Shown: one piece after another, positions 9,323-18,069 of the stretch | How positions within the stretch are numbered: position 1 is the first letter of the stretch | Layout of the letters: every line of letters starts with the position of its first letter | Assembly: GCF_907165205.1 (NCBI RefSeq) | Contig: NC_058189.1 | Coordinates: 21,264,001 to 21,328,000 of the forward strand | Source of the DNA: Coccinella septempunctata | Taxonomy: Eukaryota; Arthropoda; Insecta; Coleoptera; Coccinellidae | Direction: 5' to 3' | Length of the DNA stretch: 64,000 bases | The notes under the pieces: model-generated | Seen by the model: the letters and a program-made list of their open reading frames with translations, nothing else | Database searches by the model: none | What the model was told of the DNA's origin: nothing | Program-made: the position numbers and the translations under genes

Positions 9323-12134
9323 TACGGCCTCTTACTCTCAGAATTCCATCCTCCATCACGGGATCTAGTCGGTAGAGCCGGCTCGCCTTTGGTATGGTTC
9401 GGCCTGACCGGATTCGCTCTACCTCGTCTTGGAAGCTGTCTTCTTGAACACGTCGTATCAGCTCCTTTTCTGCGCGCTCGATGTGTCGATGTTCCAGGTT
9501 AATCGCTCGTCGTCGACAGATATCCACGAAGGCTAGGACTCTTGCTGTAGTTCTCACCAGAATTTCGTATTTGGAGAAGCGGGCAGGATCAGGTACACAG
9601 CTGGATCTTCTGGGATTCTCCCTCACATGTAGGACTTCCTCTTCTGTGTCTTCATACGCCGTCTTCCCGGGCCACTGGTCTTCAGGTAGATGGAGGAAAT
9701 CTGGTCCCTGGAACCACCGGTCCGTCGAGATGATGGGCGCATTGGTCAAACGTGTGGCATCGTCAGCCACGTTGTGGTCGGTCGGCAACCATCTCCATTC
9801 TTCCTTTTGGGTGAGCTCAGCAATCTCACCGAGTCTATGTGCGACGAAAGGTGTATACCGTCGCATGTCGTTCCTAACCCAATGGACCACCGTCGACGAG
9901 TCCGTCCAGTACGTCGTCTGGTCCACTTCCATGCGATGCTCCCTCTTGATGGTTTCGGCGAGACGAGCACCTATCACCGCTGCCTGGAGCTCCAACCGAG
10001 GAATCGTCAGCGCTTTCTTTGGCGCTACCTTCGCCTTTGCCGCTATTAAGACGACTTCGATGGTCTCGTCGTTTCTCGTGATGCGCCAGTATGCCGTTGT
10101 CGCAAATGCCTGCTCACTTGCGTCACACAGTATATGAAGATCGATCCGTTCATACCCGTTCAACGTGTAGCAGCGTGGCAGTCGTAGCATCGCGATCTCG
10201 GGAAGTTGCGCCAGCCAGGATGTAAAGAGCTCGTTTTCTTCTGCCGGGATCGGTTCGTCCCATGTCATCTGAAGTCGCCATAAGCTCTGTAGGATGATCT
10301 TAGAGCGGATGGTGTAATGGCTCAATAGCCCCAGCGGGTCGTACACAGACATGACAGCGCTGAGTGCTTCTCTCTTGGTCGGTGCTCGCTTCCCCGCTTT
10401 GACATCTTCAGGAACTCGGCTCATGCAGGTGTTGAATCCCAACTCGTCTCGTTGAGCATTCCAATACAACCCAAGTATCTTGCTTCCGGGCTGTTCTCCC
10501 CCCAGTTGCGTAAGGGCTGTTGCGTGCAGCTCTGAGGGAATTCCTTTCAAAATTTTTGGGTCACTAGAGTTCCATCCCTTCAAATTGAAACCAGCACGAG
10601 CATGCACTTCTCTCGTTTCTTCGACAGCCTTTCGAGCTTCCTCCGCATCTTTGAAACTCTCCACCCAGTCATCCATGTAGTGAGCGTTCTTTATGGCTTT
10701 CAGTGCACGCGGGAACTCCTTTCCGTGTATGTCTGCATTGTGATTACGGACATGGTGAGCTATGTACGGAGAGCTAGTTGCGCCGAAGAAAACACTGGTC
10801 ATCTTGTACTTCTTCGGAGGCCTTTCTCGGTCTTCTCCCCTCCACAGGAACTGTTGAGCTGGTTGGTCCTCGGGTCGTACTTTGATTCGCAGGAACATCT
10901 CTTGGATATCCGCCGTGATAGCGACGGCCCCTTCTCGAAATCTGAATAATATGCCGGGCAACGACAACAGCATATCAGGTCCTTCCAGTAACTCGTCGTT
11001 TAGGCTCACCCCATTGTTTCTCGCCGCTGCGTCGAACACCAATCGATAACCCGGTTTGTTTGGATTCGTCACGGCAAAGTGAGGCAGAAACCACTTCACT
11101 GGGCTATCGTCTTCCGAACCGTCACATGGCGTCGCGTAACCCTTTTTCAATAGATTTTCAATTTGCTGAGAGTATTCCATCTCGAAAACCGGGTCCGCGT
11201 CCATCTGTATTTCCTTCCTTTTGAGACGACGCAAGGCCTGATTGTAACTTGCCGGCATTGTCATCTTGTCCCTACGCCATGGTAGCCCCACCTCGTAGCC
11301 GACGTCAGTCTTCTTGATGGTCCGTTCGACTATAGTGACGGCTCGCTGGTGTGCCTCGCTCATTCTAGGCGTCCCTTGCACGCCCAGTGCTTCGATCTTG
11401 AAGTGTGCTTCTACGAGATCGTGCAGTTCCTTCTCGCCTGAGTTAACACTATTGGCCCGTTCGTAAATGTGCAGTACGTCCTCTCCTCCGTAGATGGCGC
11501 GGCGAAGCGCAGTCCCTGGTCGTGCCATCTTCTCCAATGTAGCTGCCAGATGTTCCATGCTACTTCTCGTTCTTGTTGGAGTTGGTGACCTTGCTCGTAC
11601 TGTTTCGAGACGCGTCTGCCTTGGTTCCTCTCGTTGTAGCCCCTCCCCCCGTTGGCTGACTGGATTTTGTATCAGCCACTCGTTATCTTTCTGATGTGGT
11701 TCTTCTTTGAAAAGGGGCTCGGCCTGCTGCTCTCCTTTGACACTTCCATCGTCTAGGATTGCCGCTATTTCTGCGGCCAACCGCATCTTCACGAGATCGG
11801 CTTCCATCTTAAGCTCGAGTCTCTTAATTTCGGCCAGTTTCTCCGCTGCCTCTAATTCTGCGAGCCGCCTTCTTGTAGTCACACTGACATTCGTTCGATG
11901 TGACCTGTTTGTCGATCGATGTGACCTGTTTGATTTTGCCGGCGACCTCTCGCGTCTTTTGTCACTAGCCATATTAGGTTCTACCAACCCAGACAATGGT
12001 GACGCCGGCTGATCCAGGGGAATGTTCCTCAACCGATTCAGGGAGTCGTTCCTCAGTTGTTCCCTCTCGATTGCTTGGAGACGACGTTTTTCTTCCATCT
12101 CTGCTGCGTCCACCTGACTTCTTGTTATTACCAT
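9231..12134 (-). pseudogene. Pao element 2: N-terminal region fused to RT/RNase H
   Basis: This is a 967-aa frame. Residues 1-210 are a charged N-terminal region with coiled-coil character (LAELEAAEKLAEIKRLELKM). Near LEKMARPGTALRR it passes directly into the segment upstream of the RT (AIYGGEDVLHIYERANSVN). No DUF1759 Gag core, zinc knuckle or DTG protease is present, although element 1 has all three in order. RT with YMDD is at about 485, Pao-type peptidase/connection and RNase H (CDASEQAF, WTDSSTVV) follow. The last ~20 residues are out of frame because of the shift near 9300. Probably a deletion derivative mobilised in trans. Confidence 0.85.
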
Positions 12135-12185
12135 TTCGCAGCGTGTATACGAGTTCCAGTCAATGACCGACGCCTCTTCGTGTTG

Positions 12186-12500
12186 CGTAGATCTGAAAAG
12201 ATCCGAGTGTTTCTTCAGATCTGAAAAGATCTGTTCGCTTCTTCAGATCTGAAAAGATCTTTTCGTTACTTCAGATCTGAAAAGATCTTTTCGTTCCTTT
12301 AGATCTGAAAAGATCTTTTTCGTTCCTTTAGATCTGAAAAGATCTTTTTCGTTACTTCAGAGTGAATTGATCCGCTCGCGCTCAGCTCTGAAAGATCTTT
12401 TCGTTCTTCAAATCTTCGATCTTTTCGTTCTTCAAATCTTCGATCTTTTCGTTCTTCAAATCTTCGATCTTTTCGTTCTTCAAATCTTCGATGGTTCTCT
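12186..12500. repeat. Two minisatellites in the leader of Pao element 2
   Basis: At about 12186-12360 there are six units of about 28-34 bp, each with the inverted motif AGATCTGAAAAGATCT. At about 12397-12495 there are four units of 24 bp (GATCTTTTCGTTCTTCAAAT plus CTTC). Both lie between the primer-binding site and the coding start of the minus-strand element. Confidence 0.85.
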
Positions 12501-12501
12501 T

Positions 12502-12519
12502 GATTCGGCTGAAGGACCA
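12502..12519 (-). other. tRNA primer-binding site of Pao element 2
   Basis: On the minus strand, TGGTCCTTCAGCCGAATC follows the 5' LTR after 3 bases. It shares TGGTCCTTC with the site of Pao element 1, suggesting the same tRNA class (Tyr-like). Confidence 0.6.
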
Positions 12520-12522
12520 GAC

Positions 12523-12628
12523 TGTAGTGGACTGTATTTGTTTATCGGGTCGTGGAATCAAAGAACGGTTTCTTATTTACAATATATTTACAACACACTT
12601 GGGCAAACGATGACTGGAGACTGCAGAC
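12523..12628 (-). repeat. 5' LTR of Pao element 2, left part
   Basis: 106 bp of LTR from TGTAGTGG to the LINE insertion point GCAGAC. It continues at 22641 after about 10 kb of inserted LINEs. Confidence 0.9.
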
Positions 12629-12966
12629 TTTTTTTTTTTTTTTTTTTGTGTAGCAGGGGGAAAATCTGCAAAACAGACGAACACACCCTCTGCTAAGGGG
12701 AACAGTGTGGGGATTCTCACTCTCTGAGCTCGAGACCCACGACCCACTAAAAACCCTTAACTGCTTCTTCATAGGTTCCGGGCATTTTGCCTATTAACCA
12801 GTTGACTCTTATGGTTTCTGGACTCTCACACGATCATAGTCGTGTTGATAGTTGTATGCTGCCTATAGCTTTTATAGGTTAAGCTCTTCTTTGGTTACAT
12901 TTAAATCCTTAACTGATCTCTCGGTCTTCGGTGGTAGGTTCTTGACCTTCTAGCTTCTTCCGTTGC
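12629..12966 (-). mobile_element. 5'-truncated jockey-like LINE, copy A
   Basis: It starts with a 19-base T run (a minus-strand poly(A) tail). It then carries the same 3' UTR as copies B and C plus the last ~20 codons of ORF2, and ends near 12966. Both sides carry AGACTGCAGAC (12618-12628 and 12967-12977). This is classic 5' truncation during target-primed reverse transcription. Confidence 0.9.
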
Positions 12967-13242
12967 AGACTGCAGACTTTTTTTTTTTTTTTTTTGGTGT
13001 AGCAGGGGGAAAATCTGCAAACAGACGAACACACCCTCTGCTGAGGGGGAACAGTGTGGGGATTCTCACTCTCTGAGCTCGAGACCCACTAAAAACCCTT
13101 AACTGCTTCTTCATAGGTTCCGGGCATTTTGCCTATTAACCAGTTGACTCTTATGGTTTCTGGACTCTCACACGATCATAGTCGTGTTGATAGTTGTATG
13201 CTGCCTATAGCTTTTATAGGTTAAGCTCTTCTTTGGTTACAT

Positions 13243-15951
13243 TTAAATCCTTAACTGATCTCTCGGTCTTCGGTGGTAGGTTCTTGACCTTCTAGCTTCT
13301 TCTGTTGGATCGTAGTCGACTAATCTTCGTAGTTCCTCATTTGGATGTTGTTTGGCTTTGTCGAATATCCTTTCCGCCTTTCTCTTCATAAATTCTGTAA
13401 CTGGTTCCCATTCCAAGTCCTTGTAGATTTGTTTGTTCCTAACAAACCAGGGTACGTCCATCGCCATTCTAAGGAGTTTATTCTCAGTGGCCTGTATTCT
13501 CTTGATGTGGGTCTTGGCTGCGAAGCCCCATGCCGCCGATCCATATGTGAGTTGTGGTCGCGCAATAGTTTTAATCATCGTCAACTTGATGTTCTTATTC
13601 ATATGACTTCTTCTGCCTATGAGTGGATAAAGTTTACTCATTGCGGCTTTTGTTTTATCAACAGCACATTTGATGTGGTTTTTCCATGTAAGTCCTCTGT
13701 CAAGCGTCACTCCTAGGTATGTTGCTTCATTTTTCCATTCAACCTCTTGTCCATCAACTTCAAGGTTTTCTTCCATCCTCAATCTTCTCTTTTGCAGTAA
13801 TATTGCTTGAGTCTTTCTTCCATTGATTTGGATTTTCCATTTGATGCACCATTTGAGTAATTCATCTATGGCTTCCTGCAGTCTCCGGTGTATGATCTCT
13901 GGGCGTCGATGTCTGAACGCTATTCCTGTGTCATCTGCGTACAAGGTGAGCATATTCCTAGCATTCTTCGGGATATCATAAACGTATATTACGTAAAGCA
14001 GAGGTCCAAGTACCGATCCTTGAGGCACTCCCGCTTCCAATTGTCTGGTTTGAGAGGTTGCTCCATCTATCTTCACATAAAAGTTTCTATTCCTCAGATA
14101 ATTCCTTATAATCTTGCATAGCTTGGTCGAATATCCTGCTCTTTTCATCTTGTATATTAGGCCTTCGTGCCATACTCTATCAAAAGCTCTCTCGATATCC
14201 ATCAGAACTAATCCTGTGGCCTGTTTGGTCTGCATTCCTTCGGTGACGTATTCTATGAGCCGTAGTAATTGGAGTTCAGTCGAGTGTTCTCGTCGAAATC
14301 CAAATTGTTCGGGTGGGATTATCTTCAACATTTCTGTTTCCTCATTCAGCCTTTTGGCGATAACCCTCTCGACGACTTTTCCTAGTGCTGATAGTAGGCT
14401 GATTGGTCTATAATTTTGAGGAAATTTCCGTTCCTTTCCAGGCTTGTTGAAAACTATCATTTCTGCAGTTTTCCATCTCTTTGGGTAGTATTCGGTCCTC
14501 ATCACTCCGTTTGTTATATTCGTCAAGGCTGCTATTCCTTTTCTAGGCAATTTCTTCAACATATAATTCGTTATCCTATCTTCTCCCGGTGCTTTCCGGT
14601 TTTTCAGTTTCATTATGATCTCTTTGATTTCTGTTGGTGAAGCCGGTTTTGGAATGATTTCGGTTTCCGGTGGTTCCATCATCAGTTCTTCGTTTGCCTC
14701 CACTTCTTCTTCTAGATCTTCATTGTCATCATCATTTCTGTAATTTATTCTGGCTTCTCTCTCAATTGTGTCGGCAAGTGCTTCGGCTTTTTCAAGTCTC
14801 GTATATACCATTCCGTTTGCTCCATGCAGTGGAGGTATAACTGTCTGTTCTCGTCGTAAGCGTTTTTGCATTTTCCAAGCCGAGTGATCTATTGTATTCA
14901 GTTCCCTTAATCTCTGGTGCCATCTGTTATTACGCAGTTCTGTTAAAGCATTTTTCAATATCTGACTATGCTTATTCAGTTTCTTCTTGTCTTCTTCTCT
15001 TTTTGTTGTTCTGTAGATTTTCCTGAGTCTTCTGTTCTTTTTTATAAGTTCCTTTATATCCCTTGGCGTATCTCCATGTGAATGTTTCGGAATTGGTTTC
15101 CTTATTCTCTTGGTGCTTTCTTCATAGGCTTCTTTTATATGATTTTCCAATTTTTCAACTGCTTCATCTAATTCATCCTGGGTGTTTATTTGGGGAATTT
15201 CCCTGATTTTCTCCTGAAGTAAATTCTTATATTTCTCCCAGTCTGTGCGTTCCTTGGTTTGTGTCTCTTCTTCGTTTCTTGGGCCATGTCCCACTATGAA
15301 TTCTATGGGATTGTGGTCTGAAGTTCCGTCTTCTATTGTATCAATGCTGATTTCTTCAGTGATGTCTTTCACTACGACAATGTCCAGTACATCGGGTAGT
15401 CCATTTACTCTTGGTATGTAGGTCGGTATATCAGGTCCTATCACAACTGCATTAAGTTTTTCAGCATAAATCTTCAGTCTTCTCCCGTTTGTATTTTCCA
15501 CCCTACTGTTCCATTCCTGCGATTTGCAGTTAAGATCACCAATTATGATTTTCGGGTGTCTTCCTTCTAGTAGCATTTTTAGATCCTCTTCCAGCATGTC
15601 CTTATCCGGTGATTTATAAGTTGAAATAATCTTCACTTGCCCTCGATTAGTATTCACAATAATCGATATTGCTTCTACTTCTTGTCCATTGAATATTTGG
15701 TCGAAATGGTGATCCATATTCTTTCTAGCCAGTATAGCAACGCCACCTGTGCTGTTAGGTCTATCATTTCTGTAAATATCGTAATTGGGAAATGCTATCC
15801 GAACGTTGGGGTTAAGTCTCGTTTCTTGAAGAGCTATGACATCCGGTCTCTTCTCTTCAATCAGTTCTTCGAATTCTGATCTGCGGGCTCTCAATCCTTC
15901 GACGTTCCAAGAGACGATTATGAGATTGTTCTTTATCGTCGTGTCAGCCAT
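13243..15951 (-). CDS. LINE ORF2: endonuclease and reverse transcriptase (copy B)
   Basis: A 902-aa protein. Residues 1-225 form an APE-type endonuclease (VSWNVEGLRARR, ALQETRL, GDLNCKSQEWNS, SDHNPIEF). The reverse transcriptase spans about 430-760 (KAPGEDRITNYMLKKLP, GFRREHSTELQLLRL, YADD at about 671, GVPQGSVLGPLLY). There is no RNase H domain, as in jockey-clade elements. The ATG overlaps the ORF1 stop in the pentamer TAATG. The frame is intact, so the protein is likely active in nicking target DNA and copying the RNA from the nick. Confidence 0.93.
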   Translation of the reverse strand: MADTTIKNNLIIVSWNVEGLRARRSEFEELIEEKRPDVIALQETRLNPNVRIAFPNYDIYRNDRPNSTGGVAILARKNMDHHFDQIFNGQEVEAISIIVNTNRGQVKIISTYKSPDKDMLEEDLKMLLEGRHPKIIIGDLNCKSQEWNSRVENTNGRRLKIYAEKLNAVVIGPDIPTYIPRVNGLPDVLDIVVVKDITEEISIDTIEDGTSDHNPIEFIVGHGPRNEEETQTKERTDWEKYKNLLQEKIREIPQINTQDELDEAVEKLENHIKEAYEESTKRIRKPIPKHSHGDTPRDIKELIKKNRRLRKIYRTTKREEDKKKLNKHSQILKNALTELRNNRWHQRLRELNTIDHSAWKMQKRLRREQTVIPPLHGANGMVYTRLEKAEALADTIEREARINYRNDDDNEDLEEEVEANEELMMEPPETEIIPKPASPTEIKEIIMKLKNRKAPGEDRITNYMLKKLPRKGIAALTNITNGVMRTEYYPKRWKTAEMIVFNKPGKERKFPQNYRPISLLSALGKVVERVIAKRLNEETEMLKIIPPEQFGFRREHSTELQLLRLIEYVTEGMQTKQATGLVLMDIERAFDRVWHEGLIYKMKRAGYSTKLCKIIRNYLRNRNFYVKIDGATSQTRQLEAGVPQGSVLGPLLYVIYVYDIPKNARNMLTLYADDTGIAFRHRRPEIIHRRLQEAIDELLKWCIKWKIQINGRKTQAILLQKRRLRMEENLEVDGQEVEWKNEATYLGVTLDRGLTWKNHIKCAVDKTKAAMSKLYPLIGRRSHMNKNIKLTMIKTIARPQLTYGSAAWGFAAKTHIKRIQATENKLLRMAMDVPWFVRNKQIYKDLEWEPVTEFMKRKAERIFDKAKQHPNEELRRLVDYDPTEEARRSRTYHRRPRDQLRI

Positions 15952-17348
15952 TAAATATTCTTAATAATTTGCTGCATCTTCTTCTCAATCTCTTTCTCCA
16001 GATTCTGCATCATCGTGCTGAGGAGGTTTTTCGTGAACTTATCCAGTTCCTCAGTGATTCCAGAAATTCCTTTTCTGGTTTCGGCTTTTTTGACGGTTTT
16101 TGCCTTTTCCGTCTTTTTCTCTGGTTTCTTCGTCTCTTTGACTGCTTCGGTTGCAGTTTCCTGGGGTTTCTTCACTTCCGAAGAGTTTGGGGATGGCCTC
16201 GGTGTATTTTGTGTTGGCCTCGAGCTGGTCTGGTTCGATCTTGGCGATCTCTTGGTCTTTTTAGTGACCAATTTCCATTCGCTACATCCCTTGTAGCTGG
16301 CTGGATGTCTTTGCTCTCCACAGAGAACACAAGAGGCATTTCGCTCCTCGTTCTCCCTGGTGAGCGTACACTCCTTGGAGCTGTGATTACCGGAGCATTT
16401 CACGCACCTCCATGGAAAAGTGCACTTACTTTGGGCATGTCCATATCGCTGACAGCGGTAACATTGTCCAGGCCCGGTCGTCCTTCTCTTAGGTTCAACA
16501 ACACAGTTCATGTTGTAGAGCCTTCTCACCTCGAAAATACCCTTATTCTGGGTTTTAACCAGCAATAAGGGCATCGGCCTCTTAGTTATATTTGAGGTCA
16601 TTCTTATGACCTCAGCATCGACGATCCCTTGATCCTTGAGGTCGTCAAGGATCGTCGGGATATCTGCATCCAGCGGTAGATATCTCACTACCGCATAGAT
16701 TTTCTTTTCTTCCTCCCGTTGAAGAGTGTAAAACTCCCTATTTATTTTATGAAGGAAGTCCGTCATTCTTCTGTGGTCTTCCGCGGTTTGTGGAACGACC
16801 CTAATTCCGTCCTTCACAGTAGTCGCTCTGCTGTAATTTATTCCGTTTCGCATTAACGCGTTGGAAATTGACGTCCATTCGGACGTATCCCTCAGGGTAA
16901 CTGGGGGGATTTTTTCTTTTCTCTCCACTGGAGTGGTTTTCTCTTGGGCTGGGGTTTCCAAGACTCTTTTCTTGTTTGCCTCTTCATTTGACGAGGAGCT
17001 ATCCTTTCTCACTCTTTTGGCGGGTGGGGAAATTTTGGTTTGAGGGGTTTTGACCACCTCCATCTTCTGTTTTTGAACCGGTAAGTTCACTTCTTGGACA
17101 TTTTTCAAAATAATGTTCTTCTTGAGTGCTTTGGAGTAAGGACTTTCCTTATTTCCCTCCTGCAACTCGAGCCTCTCCCTGAGATTTTTAATCTCAGCAA
17201 CTAAGCTAGATACGCATCTATCTAACTCATTCACCCTCGCTTTCAAACTTGCGTTCTCCTCTCTCAAAATATCGTGTTCGGACACGACATTAGCGATTTC
17301 TGGCGCGTCTTCTTCCATTACGGACTCGCAGTCCGAATGGTCAGACAT
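15951..17348 (-). CDS. LINE ORF1: zinc-knuckle RNA-binding protein (copy B)
   Basis: 465 aa. The acidic N-terminus is followed by a coiled coil (about 25-65, ILREENASLKARVNELDRCV), a Lys/Ser/Pro-rich linker, a PRE-C2HC-type RNA-binding region (about 150-285), and three Cys/His knuckles (CYRCQRYGHAQSKC, CVKCSGNHSSKEC, CVLCGEQRHPASYKGC) at about 293-355. The tail is Lys-rich. The order is that of jockey/I-type ORF1 proteins, which coat the element RNA. Its TAA shares its last A with the ORF2 ATG. Confidence 0.92.
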   Translation of the reverse strand: MSDHSDCESVMEEDAPEIANVVSEHDILREENASLKARVNELDRCVSSLVAEIKNLRERLELQEGNKESPYSKALKKNIILKNVQEVNLPVQKQKMEVVKTPQTKISPPAKRVRKDSSSSNEEANKKRVLETPAQEKTTPVERKEKIPPVTLRDTSEWTSISNALMRNGINYSRATTVKDGIRVVPQTAEDHRRMTDFLHKINREFYTLQREEEKKIYAVVRYLPLDADIPTILDDLKDQGIVDAEVIRMTSNITKRPMPLLLVKTQNKGIFEVRRLYNMNCVVEPKRRTTGPGQCYRCQRYGHAQSKCTFPWRCVKCSGNHSSKECTLTRENEERNASCVLCGEQRHPASYKGCSEWKLVTKKTKRSPRSNQTSSRPTQNTPRPSPNSSEVKKPQETATEAVKETKKPEKKTEKAKTVKKAETRKGISGITEELDKFTKNLLSTMMQNLEKEIEKKMQQIIKNI

Positions 17349-17785
17349 TTTAGAATCTAATTAATAATTACTTCGCTACTCAAAGAAATTGGAAATAAAA
17401 TTTTTCAAGACAAAAGAAAAATGTATCTCATGCATAAAAACAAAACGGCTCATCAAAAATTCTCTACGCTATGAGAATAATCAGAAAGAAAGATACGAAA
17501 AATAAGCTCACCTGATGTTTTCTGCAGTACCAACGAGAAAATTCTCTGGACACTTAGGATGAACACCAACTTTGAAAATTTTAACGAATTAAAATTCCGA
17601 TAACAAATATAGAACCTACACAACTTCACAGACGGAATCAAATATTCCGTAGCTTGGTTAGTGGGCACTTTCACCTCCGCTTTCACTTTTACGGCACTGT
17701 GACTTTCTCGTCCGCTTTCTCTTTTATAGCACTAGGAGCACTGTAGCACGTCTTCTCCTGTCAAGCGATTGACTCGGAATGACTG
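17349..17785 (-). promoter_or_regulatory. 5' UTR / presumed internal promoter of LINE copy B
   Basis: A 437-bp 5' UTR. The ~65 bp next to ORF1 match copy C closely, but most of the rest does not, although the coding parts are nearly identical. An internal promoter is expected for this class; I cannot point to its elements. Confidence 0.5.
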
Positions 17786-17791
17786 AGACTG

Positions 17792-17822
<31 letters not shown>

Positions 17823-18069
17823 GGTGTAGCAGGGGGAAAATCTGCAAACAGACGAACACACCCTCTGCTGAGGGGGAACAGTGTGGGGATTCTCACTCTC
17901 TGAGCTCGAGACCCACTAAAAACCCTTAACTGCTTCTTCATAGGTTCCGGGCATTTTGCCTATTAACCAGTTGACTCTTATGGTTTCTGGACTCTCACAC
18001 GATCATAGTCGTGTTGATAGTTGTTTGCTGCCTATAGCTTTTATAGGTTAAGCTCTTCTTTGGTTACAT

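Larger units (their letters stand above)
12978..17785 (-). mobile_element. Full-length jockey-like LINE, copy B
   Basis: The element runs on the minus strand: 5' UTR 17349-17785, ORF1 15951-17348, ORF2 13243-15951, 3' UTR 12996-13242, and a poly(A) tail seen as T18 at 12978-12995. The flanking duplication AGACTGCAGAC is at 12967-12977 and 17786-17796. Both ORFs are open. The 3' UTR contains two hairpin-forming motifs (ACACGA...TCGTGT and CCTATA...TATAGG), possible RT recognition structures. Confidence 0.92.

Noticed and set aside
12186..12500. CRISPR-like array
   Set aside because: Units are contiguous minisatellites without spacers, in an insect retrotransposon.
15969..16568. 199-codon + strand frame (also 20796-21395)
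   Set aside because: Antisense shadow of LINE ORF1; repeated only because the LINE is repeated.
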